NCBI RefSeq assembly: GCF_002135205.1
Contig: NZ_NEFZ01000007.1
Location: 1-64,000, forward strand
Length of the DNA: 64,000 bases
Direction: 5' to 3'
Source: Acinetobacter sp. ANC 4204
Lineage (GTDB): Bacteria > Pseudomonadota > Gammaproteobacteria > Pseudomonadales > Moraxellaceae
The notes beneath the pieces were generated by a model. The model was not told the DNA's origin. It ran no database searches and saw only the letters and a program-made list of their open reading frames with translations. A program made the translations under genes and the position numbers. This document shows positions 26,672 to 35,404 of this stretch, piece after piece; the first letter of the stretch is position 1, and each line of letters begins with the position of its first letter.

Positions 26672-26697
26672 AAGCTTCCGACAAGGAGGCTTTTTTA
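26672..26697 (+). terminator. Terminator after the DUF2058 gene
   Basis: AAGCTTCC and GGAGGCTT pair with one mismatch around a 5-base loop, followed by TTTTAC. Confidence 0.65.
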
Positions 26698-26914
26698 CAA
26701 TAAAATGATAGTGATAAATCCCTCGTTATCATGTTGGTCTTTTATCTTTCAATCCAACACATCTATTGAATCTATCTATAATTCAGCCAACGCTCCCAAC
26801 AACGAGTAAATAATCAAGTCGTTGAAAACGTGTATAAATTTAGTGACATGATTTGATTAATCTGTATAGCTGATTACACTATTTTCAGTGTTTTAATCAA
26901 AAGAAGACTAAATT

Positions 26915-28153
26915 TTGGATAAATTTCATTTTATACAGAACTTAAAAGACTGGTCAGATCAGTATCCTTGGATCGAAATGCTCACAGGGTTTTGCATACT
27001 GATTTTAATTGCAATATTGGCCTATATTATTGCTAAACATGTTGTTGTCCGTGGTATTCGGCATCTCATCACTAAGCTAAAATTTGCCAATCATGACATC
27101 ATGTCGCAGCATAGTGTGATTCGTCGAATTGCGAACATTGTCCCAGCAATCGTCATTATGAATGGTATCGTCACCGTTCCCCACCTGTCTGCGAAAATGG
27201 TCAGCTTTGTGCAAATGGCAGCGCAAGCATTCATCTTCTTGACCATCGCCTTAGCCATCGGTGAATTGCTTAATATCTTCAATTTGGTGTATCAGCGTAA
27301 TCCTAAATCACGCAATAAACCCATCAAAGGTTATTTGCAACTCATCAAGCTGATTATCTTTATTGTCTGTGGTTTGATGATTCTCGGGACTTTCCTGAAA
27401 AAAGATGTCTTCACTTTGCTTGCAGGTTTTGGTGCAATGGCTGCAGTGTTGATGCTGGTTTTCCAAAATACAATTTTGTCATTGGTGGCTTCTGTGCAGA
27501 TTTCATCTTATGACATGGTACGTATTGGAGACTGGATTGAAATGCCCTCACTTAATGCCGATGGCGATGTGATTGATATGTCATTACATACCATTACCGT
27601 ACAGAATTTTGACAAAACATTCACCACCATTCCAACCAACAAATTGGTCACCGATACCTTTAAAAACTGGCGTGGAATGTCACAGTCTGGCGTTCGGCGT
27701 ATTAAACGCTCCATTTATATTGATCAAAGCAGTGTTCATTTCATGTCAGAAGAAGAGCAAGTTAAACTGCGCGATTTCCTGTTACTAGATCAGTATTTAG
27801 ATCATAAGAGTAGTGAATTGATTGAGTTTAATCAAAAACTTGACAATACATCACCGTGTAACCAAAGACGCTTGACCAATATCGGAACGTTCCGTGCTTA
27901 TGTCGAGTTATACCTTAATCAGCATCCCAATATTTCAAAACACCAGTCCCTCATCGTACGTCAGTTACAGCCAACGGAAAAAGGTTTGCCACTAGAAATT
28001 TATGCATTTAGCAACCAAATTGCATGGAAAGACTACGAGGCTATTCAGTCAGATATTTTTGATCATTTAATTGCGATTATTCCAGAGTTTGGACTCAGAA
28101 TTTACCAAGCACCTTCAGGGCATGATATGCAAGTTGCACTATCTGAACATTAA
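26915..28153 (+). CDS. YbdG-type mechanosensitive channel (MscS family)
   Basis: The 412-aa protein starts with TTG at 26915 (AAGAAGA upstream; DKFHFIQNLKDW). It has about five membrane segments, then the MscS pore region LAGFGAMAAVLMLVFQNTILSLVASVQISSYDMVRIGDWIEMPSLNADGDVIDMSLHTITVQNFDKTFTTIPT (about 170-245). The long C-terminal domain contains MSQSGVRRIKRSIYID, LTNIGTFRAYVELYLNQHPNI and LPLEIYAFSNQIAWKDYEAIQSDIFDHLIAIIPEFGLRIYQAPSGHD. These landmarks agree over their whole length with Escherichia coli YbdG (MscM), which gates during mild osmotic downshock. It is an inner membrane protein with its own transcription unit, followed by a strong hairpin. Confidence 0.9.
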   Translation: MDKFHFIQNLKDWSDQYPWIEMLTGFCILILIAILAYIIAKHVVVRGIRHLITKLKFANHDIMSQHSVIRRIANIVPAIVIMNGIVTVPHLSAKMVSFVQMAAQAFIFLTIALAIGELLNIFNLVYQRNPKSRNKPIKGYLQLIKLIIFIVCGLMILGTFLKKDVFTLLAGFGAMAAVLMLVFQNTILSLVASVQISSYDMVRIGDWIEMPSLNADGDVIDMSLHTITVQNFDKTFTTIPTNKLVTDTFKNWRGMSQSGVRRIKRSIYIDQSSVHFMSEEEQVKLRDFLLLDQYLDHKSSELIEFNQKLDNTSPCNQRRLTNIGTFRAYVELYLNQHPNISKHQSLIVRQLQPTEKGLPLEIYAFSNQIAWKDYEAIQSDIFDHLIAIIPEFGLRIYQAPSGHDMQVALSEH

Positions 28154-28165
28154 ATTTCTTATTTA

Positions 28166-28196
28166 GCACACTCAAATAGTTTCAATTTGAGTGTGC
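28166..28196 (+). terminator. Hairpin after the mechanosensitive channel gene
   Basis: GCACACTCAAA and TTTGAGTGTGC form a perfect 11-bp stem with a 9-base loop 13 bases after the stop. The U run is poor (CCAAACTTTTC), so it may be a weak terminator or an mRNA-stabilising hairpin. Confidence 0.6.
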
Positions 28197-28432
28197 CCAA
28201 ACTTTTCAAATATATAAAAATACTTACTAAGTCTATTGGCTTAATTTTCATCCTTTCCCGGGAAAATCTATTCTGCTTTAACATTAATGATTAAAAACTG
28301 TGTTAATTAGATTGAGTATTGTGTAAATAAATTACATGAATAATTACATGAAATATACGTCTTTATCACAACATCCACCTTTTCTCTTCATTAAATTAGC
28401 CATTCCTTTTAACTTTAGTAAGACATTCTAAA

Positions 28433-28615
28433 ATGAATACTTTAAATAAAACTTTCATGGCTACTCTTTTAGCTGTTGCAGCGACTTCTTCCTTTGCAGC
28501 AGAAGCGCAATCTGTAGAAACAACTCAAGCGGTAGTTACAACTGAAAACACGACTTCTGCTTCGGAAGCTACTGCAGCTGATGTTACGGCGACTTCGGAA
28601 GCTCAAGCAAACTAA
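28433..28615 (+). CDS. Small secreted Thr/Ala-rich protein of unknown function
   Basis: The product is 60 aa. The first 22 residues (NTLNKTFMATLLAVAATSSFA then AEA) form a clear Sec signal peptide with an A-x-A type cleavage site. The mature part is only about 38 residues, made almost entirely of Thr, Ala, Glu, Val and Ser (for example TTQAVVTTENTTSASEATAADVTATSEAQ), acidic and without Cys. It is therefore probably a disordered periplasmic or surface peptide. The frame, the signal peptide and an isolated position with a hairpin 15 bases downstream favour a real gene. I do not know the family. Confidence 0.65.
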   Translation: MNTLNKTFMATLLAVAATSSFAAEAQSVETTQAVVTTENTTSASEATAADVTATSEAQAN

Positions 28616-28629
28616 CACATTAAGTGTTT

Positions 28630-28659
28630 CAGGGAGTCCAACTTAAATTGGATTCCCTT
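28630..28659 (+). terminator. Hairpin after the small secreted protein gene
   Basis: AGGGAGTCCAA and TTGGATTCCCT pair over 11 bp (one G-U) with a 6-base loop. The tail TGTATAAAAC is not a strong U run. Confidence 0.45.
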
Positions 28660-28859
28660 GTATAAAACACCATGTCTAAGCACAAAATTTGTATTAAAAG
28701 CAATTCTCTCTGGACAAAACTACCATTTCCTAAACAGACACATGGTCTTGTAATTTACAAACAACTGAACGACCTTTTCATGCTAAAATTCTCGAACTCT
28801 GATTATCTATAAAACAAACTGTTATTCCCTAAACAGCTTATTTTTACAAGGTTTTATTT

Positions 28860-30713
28860 ATGTTCAAATGGTTTGAAAAGCGTGTTGATCCCTATCCAGA
28901 AGAAGGACTAAACCAGCCTTTACCAACCACTTTCTTTCCATTTGTTTGGCAGGCAGCTAAAGGTGTCCGTCAATATTTAGTGATTTTAGTTTTATTCACT
29001 GCTGGTGCGGCCAGTTTTGAAGCACTCCTTTATGCAAAAATTGGTGAACTGGTAAATTGGCTCAGCAAAAGTCAGCCTGAAACCTTTTTAGCAGAACACA
29101 GTTCAAACCTTAGCCTGCTGTTTTGTATTTTGTTAGCCAACATTTTCTTTGCCAGCCTCCAGTCCATTATTAAGCACCAAATTTTGTTTAGTTCTTTCCC
29201 AATGCGTTTGCGTTGGCGCTTTCACAATCTTTTGCTGAAACAAAGTCTCGACTTTTTTCATAATGATTTTGCAGGACGATTGTCTGCAAAGGTCATGCAA
29301 ACAGCTCTCGCCGTACGCGAGTTCTGGGTCATTTTAGGCGACATGTTGGCCTATGTATTGATTTACTTTATCACTGTCAATCTAGTCCTTGGTGCTATTT
29401 CACCGTTGTTAATTGTGCCTTTGCTAGTTTGGTTGGCTTTATTTATTTGTGCTGCGTATTACTTTATTCCACGTTTAAGCAAAGTCTCTAACGAACAAGC
29501 TGATGCTCGTGCGGTGATGACAGGCCGTGTAACCGATGCTTATACCAATATTCAAACCGTTAAACTCTTTGCCCATGCTGGGCGTGAAAGCCAATATGCC
29601 AAAGCCTCGATGCAAGAGTTTATGGTTACGGTCTATAAGCAAATGCGGTTGGGCGCAAAGTATGAAATTAGCATCCTATTTTTAAATGTCGTGCTCTACG
29701 TTGGTGTCCTCGGCACAGCTGTCTGGTTATGGATGAATGGACAGGCTGAACTTGGTGTCATTGCAGCAGCAACAGCCATGATTTTAAAGCTGAGTAGTAT
29801 TGCTGAGTTTATCATGTGGCAAACCTCAGCCTTATTTGAGAATGTCGGTACCATTCAAGATGGGATGAAAACGCTTGGTCGCCCGATTAATATCCAAGAT
29901 AAGCCTAATGCTAAAGACCTTGAAGTTAAACAAGGTGTGATTGAGTTTAATGACGTAACTTTTGCGTATAACAGTAAAAATGTCATCGACAATTTAAACT
30001 TACATATTCGTGCAGGTGAAAAAATTGGGATTGTGGGTCGCTCTGGTGCAGGTAAATCCACCCTCATTCAACTTTTATTACATTTTTATCAGTTAAAACA
30101 AGGTGAAATTTTAATTGATGGACAAAATATTGAAGACATTACTCAAGATAGCTTACGTCGCAATATTGCTTTAGTCACTCAAGATACCTCCTTACTTCAT
30201 CGTAGTGTCGCTGAAAACATTAAATATGGTCGTCCAAATGCAACAGATGAGGAAATGTTTGCTGCCGTACGCAAAGCCAAAGCTGAAGAGTTTATCCCAC
30301 AACTAACAGACTTACGTGGCAAATCGGGTTATGAAGCCTATGTCGGTGAGCGTGGGGTAAAACTTTCAGGTGGACAACGTCAGCGTATCGCAATTGCTCG
30401 AGTATTCTTAAAAGATGCGCCTATTCTGATTTTAGATGAAGCCACCAGTGCCTTGGATTCTGAGGTTGAAGCTGCGATTCAATCTAGTTTAGATGACCTC
30501 ATGGAAGGTAAAACGGTAATTGCAATTGCACACCGACTCTCAACCATTGCACAAATGGATCGTTTAATTGTGCTCGATGAAGGTCATATTGCTGAGCAAG
30601 GGACGCATGAGGAACTGATTGAGAAAAATGGCATTTATGCACATTTATGGCAGCGTCAGACAGGTGGTTTTTTAACAGAACAACATCCGATCAAAGCGCA
30701 AAAGGAAGCTTAA
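28860..30713 (+). CDS. ABC transporter, fused permease and ATPase (exporter type)
   Basis: This 617-aa half-transporter has six membrane helices in residues about 35-330 and an ATP-binding domain in the rest. Walker A is GRSGAGKST (about 393-401), the Q loop is around VTQDTSLLHRSVAENIKYG, the signature is VKLSGGQRQRIAIARV, Walker B is PILILDEATSALDSE, and the switch His is in AIAHRLSTIAQMDRLIVLDEG. The organisation is that of MsbA/lipid or drug exporters, which work as homodimers. AAGG precedes the ATG. It is monocistronic and the substrate cannot be predicted. The N-terminal part FKWFEKRVDPYPEEGLNQPLPTTFFPFVWQAAKGVRQYL is shared with a conserved subfamily in this group of bacteria. Confidence 0.9.
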   Translation: MFKWFEKRVDPYPEEGLNQPLPTTFFPFVWQAAKGVRQYLVILVLFTAGAASFEALLYAKIGELVNWLSKSQPETFLAEHSSNLSLLFCILLANIFFASLQSIIKHQILFSSFPMRLRWRFHNLLLKQSLDFFHNDFAGRLSAKVMQTALAVREFWVILGDMLAYVLIYFITVNLVLGAISPLLIVPLLVWLALFICAAYYFIPRLSKVSNEQADARAVMTGRVTDAYTNIQTVKLFAHAGRESQYAKASMQEFMVTVYKQMRLGAKYEISILFLNVVLYVGVLGTAVWLWMNGQAELGVIAAATAMILKLSSIAEFIMWQTSALFENVGTIQDGMKTLGRPINIQDKPNAKDLEVKQGVIEFNDVTFAYNSKNVIDNLNLHIRAGEKIGIVGRSGAGKSTLIQLLLHFYQLKQGEILIDGQNIEDITQDSLRRNIALVTQDTSLLHRSVAENIKYGRPNATDEEMFAAVRKAKAEEFIPQLTDLRGKSGYEAYVGERGVKLSGGQRQRIAIARVFLKDAPILILDEATSALDSEVEAAIQSSLDDLMEGKTVIAIAHRLSTIAQMDRLIVLDEGHIAEQGTHEELIEKNGIYAHLWQRQTGGFLTEQHPIKAQKEA

Positions 30714-30748
30714 TATACTAAACAATATTATTGACTGAATGATCATTT

Positions 30749-30785
30749 AAGCCTAGATCTCCTTAGAGGTGATTTAGGCTTTTTA
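30749..30785 (+). terminator. Terminator of the ABC transporter gene
   Basis: AAGCCTA / TTAGGCTT outer stem with an interrupted inner CCT/AGG pair, followed by TTTTAAC. The remaining 230 bp up to the AraC gene hold nothing I can name beyond AT-rich promoter-like sequence. Confidence 0.65.
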
Positions 30786-31022
30786 ACTTATCTATAGTCA
30801 CGATTAGCCTATTTATAACAATCGTTATAAGCACAGTAAAATACTTATGTGTGCAACGAAAAATTATGCTATTTATTATTTACTTGAAAGGAATTCAAAC
30901 ACCGATAAACTGAACCTATATTTGCTCAAAGTATATTGTCAAACAATATACTTCATGGATTTTCATTATTCATGCCAATATAACTTCAGACCGAAAAGAA
31001 AGAAAAATGCAATGGATCGCGC

Positions 31023-32051
31023 ATGAAAACAGTTTCACTTCGCCAAGATCAAGGAATTCCTGGTGTTTATGGCTTATTGTTATTAGATGTTGTGTCTCGC
31101 TGGGGCTATAACGCAGAGGCACTCTTTTCCCCTTTTCAACTCACCAGCGAACAACTTGCTGAGCCTGATTTTCGTATCCCAGTGCATACTGCGAATGAAT
31201 TGGTTAAATTAGCCAGTCGTCTGACTGGTGAGCCCACTCTAGGCTACCATCTTGGTACGCAGATGCGTATTTCAATTCATGGTTTCATTGGCTATGCCAT
31301 CATGACCACACATGATATTGGTGAAGCTTTGGTTCTGGCAAATCGTTTTATTCAACTACGTATGCCTTTTTTGCAGCTTTTCTTTTCTACCTTTGGCGAA
31401 AAAGCAACTTTACAATTACGTTGCGATGTTGATATTGAACCTTTGCGTACGGATATTGCGATCAGTATTATTTTTGGGATTGTGTCAATGAGTAAGGCAC
31501 TCACTGGTATTGAGGCTCTGGCTGGTGAAATTGATTTCGATTTTCCAGAGCCAGAAGGCTTTGACCGCTACCGCACAAAGTTGCCTAACCATAGTGTTCG
31601 TTTTGATCAACCTCATCTACTTTTAAGCTTTGATAAACATTACTTAGGCTTTAAAATGGTCAATGCCGACCCACTTGCAAGCCAAATTGCGATTAATCAG
31701 TGTGAAGCCGAACTCTCCGCTATGGGTGAACGCCGAAGATTATCTATGCGAGTTCGTGACATTCTAACCCGATCGGAACAACACTACTTAAGCATCGAGC
31801 ACGTGGCTGACCTATTACACATGTCTGATCGAACACTGAAACGCCAATTGGCTGCTGAAGGTACTTCATTTTCCACCATTGTTGACGAAGTTCGATACCG
31901 CCATGCCACCTCACTACTTTCTCGTACTGACTATAGTCTGGAACAAATTGCAGATGAACTAGGATATAGCGATGTAGCCAATTTTAGCCGTGCATTCAAA
32001 CGCTGGAGTGGTCGCAGCCCAAGTAATTGGCGTAAAGATCCCTATTTATAA
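31023..32051 (+). CDS. AraC-family regulator with arabinose-binding-like N-terminal domain
   Basis: The 342-aa protein has an N-terminal ligand domain of the OruR/ArgR-like subgroup (VYGLLLLDVVSRWGYNAEALF, then LGYHLGTQMRISIHGFIGYAIMTTHDIGEALVLANRFIQLR) and a C-terminal double HTH at about 240-340. The second HTH carries the AraC signature YSLEQIADELGYSDVANFSRAFKRWSGRSPSNWRK. Similar proteins regulate amino-acid or lipid catabolism, but the ligand cannot be read. The ribosome binding site is weak. It is 70 bp upstream of gcvH on the same strand; gcvH has its own strong ribosome binding site, so co-transcription is possible. Confidence 0.88.
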   Translation: MKTVSLRQDQGIPGVYGLLLLDVVSRWGYNAEALFSPFQLTSEQLAEPDFRIPVHTANELVKLASRLTGEPTLGYHLGTQMRISIHGFIGYAIMTTHDIGEALVLANRFIQLRMPFLQLFFSTFGEKATLQLRCDVDIEPLRTDIAISIIFGIVSMSKALTGIEALAGEIDFDFPEPEGFDRYRTKLPNHSVRFDQPHLLLSFDKHYLGFKMVNADPLASQIAINQCEAELSAMGERRRLSMRVRDILTRSEQHYLSIEHVADLLHMSDRTLKRQLAAEGTSFSTIVDEVRYRHATSLLSRTDYSLEQIADELGYSDVANFSRAFKRWSGRSPSNWRKDPYL

Positions 32052-32121
32052 GCCTTTTGTTTTTATAAAAAAGCATGTATAAATCATGCAAAAATGTTTT
32101 TTGTATTTTAAGGAGTTATTC

Positions 32122-32496
32122 ATGAATCATCCTTCAGAATTGAAGTATGCAAGTACACATGAATGGGTGCGTATTGAAGGTGATCTGGTTGTAACTGGTA
32201 TTTCAGACCACGCACAGGATGCTTTAGGCGATTTAGTCTATGTTGAAACCCCAGAAGTTGGTCAACAGATCACAGCTGGTCAACAAGCAGGCGTCGTTGA
32301 ATCAGTCAAAACAGCTTCTGACATTCATGCACCCGTATCAGGCACCGTTGTTGAAATCAATGCAAATTTGGAAGATGACCCAGACTTTGTCAATGATGAC
32401 CCCTATGGTAAAGGTTGGATTTATAAAATTAAGCCTGACAATATGGCCGATGTTGAACAGCTTCTATCAAATACAGCCTATGAAGCTGGACTATAA
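32122..32496 (+). CDS. gcvH: Glycine cleavage system H protein
   Basis: The 124-aa lipoyl carrier shuttles the aminomethyl group from glycine between the P, T and L proteins. I use the ATG at 32122, six bases after AGGAG; earlier in-frame starts lack a binding site. Motifs are [35 protein letters not shown], the lipoylation site [15 protein letters not shown] (Lys at about 65), and [14 protein letters not shown]. It is the full family length. No gcvP or gcvT gene lies within the window, so the gene is separated from its partners here. A UUCG-type terminator follows. Confidence 0.95.
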   Translation: MNHPSELKYASTHEWVRIEGDLVVTGISDHAQDALGDLVYVETPEVGQQITAGQQAGVVESVKTASDIHAPVSGTVVEINANLEDDPDFVNDDPYGKGWIYKIKPDNMADVEQLLSNTAYEAGL

Positions 32497-32522
32497 ATAA
32501 AACTGAAGCATTTGAAATAAGC

Positions 32523-32548
32523 AAAGTCAGTCTTCGGACTGACTTTTT
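32523..32548 (+). terminator. Terminator of gcvH
   Basis: AAAGTCAGTC and GACTGACTTT form a perfect 10-bp stem capped by a TTCG tetraloop, followed by T residues. Confidence 0.92.
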
Positions 32549-32748
32549 ATTATCCTCCTATTTTAAGAAATAAATCATTTTCTATAGCACAGTGACCGTC
32601 TATTTATTTCCATTTATCACAATAACTACACTTTTCACGTTTTTTGTACTATAATTAAACAATTCTAAACTGTACGATAGCGTCTCAAGATCCCTGCATA
32701 AAAAATATAAAAGCGCCTTGTGACTTAGCCTCAAACCAAAGGTTCAGC

Positions 32749-33930
32749 ATGCCCACGTCCAATACCCCAACGCTATGGAATAAGTCTTTTATTCTTTGCT
32801 TATTCAATAATTTGTTCTTATTCATTTTTTATTTTGCACAAACCACCATTCTACCAATTTATATTTTAAAAGATTTGGGCGGAAATCTTACGCAAGCAGG
32901 TTTAGCCATGACCTTGTTTATGGTTTCATCCATTGCTGTTCGACCTTTTAGTGGACTGATTATTGAAAAATTTGGTCAAAAGAAAACACTTTTCATTTCT
33001 GAGGCCTTATTTTGCCTATTTTCCTTAGCTTATCTCTTAGCTGATAACTTACAGGTGCTTTTATTAATTCGTTTTCTGCACGGCATCTGGTTCAGCATTG
33101 TTACAACTGTGGCTGTTCCTATTGTGAATGAGTTTATCCCAGAGAAACGTAAAGGCGAAGGTATGGGCTATTTTGTCATGTCAATTAACCTAGGTATTGT
33201 TCTGGGACCATTCATCGCTTTGACGCTTATTCAGTCTATGTCTTATCAAATGGTTGCAGGATTTTTGGCATTTAGTGTCTGGCTTGGTTTTCTCTTTTGC
33301 TTTTTTATCCCAATTCCTTCGAAGCCCAAACATTCTAAATCTAGTAAAAAACATAAGCTCAGTAGAGATGATTTTATAGAAATAAAAGCCTTAAACATTT
33401 CGATTATGGCCATGATTATCTCTTTTTCCTATGCCAGCATCATGTCGTTTATCTCTACCTATGCAGAGTCTAAGCATCTGCTTAATTATGCAAGCTTGTT
33501 TTTTATTGTCTTTGCTATTGCTATGATGAGCCTACGCCCTATTACTGGCAAGATTTATGATCAACATGGTGCAAATTATGTAATTTATCCTGCTATTCTC
33601 TTGTTTAGTTTAGGTCTTGTAATCCTAAGTCAAATTCAATCATTAGCGGGCTTGCTCATTGCAGCAGTATGTGTAGGTATGGGCTTCGGTTCAGCTCAAC
33701 CCTGCCTACAAACCCTAGCCATTCAACGTGCTGAAAAGCATCGGATTGGACATGCAACTTCCACATTTTTTACCATGTATGACTTAGGTATTGCTTTAGG
33801 TTCAATTTTGCTGGGACTACTGATTTCAAAACAGGGCTATAGTTTCACCTATTTACTGTGTGCAACAACGACAGCTTTAAGTTTACTCTTCTATACTTAT
33901 GTCGTAAATCGTAAAAATATATCTAAATAG
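32749..33930 (+). CDS. MFS transporter
   Basis: The 393-aa protein has 12 predicted hydrophobic segments and the major facilitator motif between segments 2 and 3, seen as VRPFSGLIIEKFGQKKTLFISEALF (about 64-88). LRFLHGIWFSIVTTVAVPIVNEFIPEKRKGEGMGYF (about 104-140) and a C-terminal repeat with RPITGKIYDQHGANYVI also belong to the family. A Lys/Ser-rich cytoplasmic loop (PSKPKHSKSSKKHKL) lies in the middle. These traits suit a drug or small-molecule exporter of the 12-TM type, and the substrate is unknown. AAGG precedes the ATG. It is convergent with the PilU-like gene. Confidence 0.88.
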   Translation: MPTSNTPTLWNKSFILCLFNNLFLFIFYFAQTTILPIYILKDLGGNLTQAGLAMTLFMVSSIAVRPFSGLIIEKFGQKKTLFISEALFCLFSLAYLLADNLQVLLLIRFLHGIWFSIVTTVAVPIVNEFIPEKRKGEGMGYFVMSINLGIVLGPFIALTLIQSMSYQMVAGFLAFSVWLGFLFCFFIPIPSKPKHSKSSKKHKLSRDDFIEIKALNISIMAMIISFSYASIMSFISTYAESKHLLNYASLFFIVFAIAMMSLRPITGKIYDQHGANYVIYPAILLFSLGLVILSQIQSLAGLLIAAVCVGMGFGSAQPCLQTLAIQRAEKHRIGHATSTFFTMYDLGIALGSILLGLLISKQGYSFTYLLCATTTALSLLFYTYVVNRKNISK

Positions 33931-33973
33931 AAGTGTCCGCAGGTTCTGATCATTAAACATACGGACTCAAAGC

Positions 33974-35167
33974 TTAGCTTTCAGCTTGTGTTTCTTCTAA
34001 GTCTTTTGACTTCTCAGGAGTTGTTTGATCAAAAGATAAAACACTACTTGTATTCAAATGTGGATTTGCTCTACTGCTTTTGAGTTTAATTTGTAAGCGC
34101 AATTCATTTACCGAGTCTGCATTGCGTAATGCTTCTTCATAGGCAATTGCACCTTGATTATACAAATCAAATAAAGCCTGATCGAATGTTTGCATTCCAA
34201 GCTCTCTTGACTTTGCCATCACTTCCTTAAGCTCATGAAAATTCCCCTTTAATATCAAGTCTGACATCAAAGGCGTATTGAGCATGATTTCCACTGCTGC
34301 CCGGCGACCACGACCATCTTCAGTACGAACTAAACGCTGCGAAATAATCGCCTTCATATTTGAAGATAAGTCCATCAAAAGCTGATTTCTTCGTTCTTCT
34401 GGAAAGAAGTTAATAATACGGTCTAGGGTTTGATTGGCATTATTGGCATGCAAAGTTCCAAGACACAAATGTCCTGTTTCTGCAAAGGCAATTGCATGCT
34501 CCATCGTTTCAGTATCTCGAATCTCACCAATTAAAATAACATCAGGTGCTTGGCGAAGTGTATTTTTTAAGGCATTGTGCCAAGAATGGCTGTCCACACC
34601 TACTTCTCGGTGAGTAATCATTGATTTTTTGTGCTTATGTACATACTCGACAGGATCCTCAACGGTAATAATATGCCCTGCTGAGTTTTCATTTCGATGG
34701 TCAATCATGGCTGCTAAAGAGGTTGATTTACCAGATCCTGTACCACCAACAACCAATACCAGACCGCGCTTTTCCATAATCACATCTTTTAAGGACTCTG
34801 GAAGCTGCAACTTGGTAAAATTCGGTATTTCCGCAGCAATCGTACGAATAACCATCCCTACTTGTAGTTGTTGCTGGAAGACATTGACACGAAAACGAGA
34901 AACATTGGGAACACTAATTGCAAAATTACACTCAAGCTCAGTTTCAAATTCTTGACGTTGCTTTTCGTTCATTAAACTATAGGCAAACAGCTTAGTTTGA
35001 TCTGCTGCTAAGTTCTGTTGCCCTAAAGGCTTCATCAAGCCTTGATGCTTGATACTCGGAGGAAAGTCCGCAGATATAAATAAATCTGAACCGCCATACT
35101 CAACCACCTTGGTGAGCATGTGGAACATCATTCGACGAGCTTCTTCTAAGAGTTCTGCAGTATACAT
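33974..35167 (-). CDS. PilU-like type IV pilus retraction ATPase
   Basis: This 397-aa AAA+ secretion ATPase powers pilus retraction as a hexamer at the base of the pilus. Motifs: VVGGTGSGKSTSLAAM (Walker A, about 141), ITVEDPVEYVH (Asp box), APDVILIGEIRDTETMEHAIAFAETGHLCLGTLHANNANQTLDRI (Walker B and His box). VEYGGSDLFISADFPPSIKHQG and ELECNFAISVPNVSRFRV match PilU rather than PilT as I recall them. The C-terminal tail after 370 is acidic and poorly conserved. In Acinetobacter pilT and pilU are usually adjacent, but here it stands alone, so it may be a paralogue of PilU. The role in twitching or DNA uptake is by homology. Confidence 0.87.
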   Translation of the reverse strand: MYTAELLEEARRMMFHMLTKVVEYGGSDLFISADFPPSIKHQGLMKPLGQQNLAADQTKLFAYSLMNEKQRQEFETELECNFAISVPNVSRFRVNVFQQQLQVGMVIRTIAAEIPNFTKLQLPESLKDVIMEKRGLVLVVGGTGSGKSTSLAAMIDHRNENSAGHIITVEDPVEYVHKHKKSMITHREVGVDSHSWHNALKNTLRQAPDVILIGEIRDTETMEHAIAFAETGHLCLGTLHANNANQTLDRIINFFPEERRNQLLMDLSSNMKAIISQRLVRTEDGRGRRAAVEIMLNTPLMSDLILKGNFHELKEVMAKSRELGMQTFDQALFDLYNQGAIAYEEALRNADSVNELRLQIKLKSSRANPHLNTSSVLSFDQTTPEKSKDLEETQAES

Positions 35168-35359
35168 AGTATTCTCTAAAAATTAGTGCAAATAGCTGAC
35201 CCTAAAAAGCATTTTTGTTAAAAATACAATTTGTTATCATGTTTCTAAGGTTACTGATTGTGCATAACTTTAACCGCTAGCTCAACCTCATTTATTCTTT
35301 CATAAATAATTTTTAACTTATTTTTCAAATTATTATCAGTATTTTCTGAACTACATCAC

Positions 35360-35393
35360 AAAAAAAGACCTTCAAATCTGAAGGTCTTTTTAT
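35360..35393 (-). terminator. Terminator of the DAHP synthase gene
   Basis: AAAAGACCTTCA and TGAAGGTCTTTT form a perfect 12-bp stem with an AATC-size loop; on the minus strand it runs into TTTTTG. It lies 12 bases after the stop codon of the synthase gene. Confidence 0.9.
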
Positions 35394-35404
35394 AGGTACT
35401 TCAA

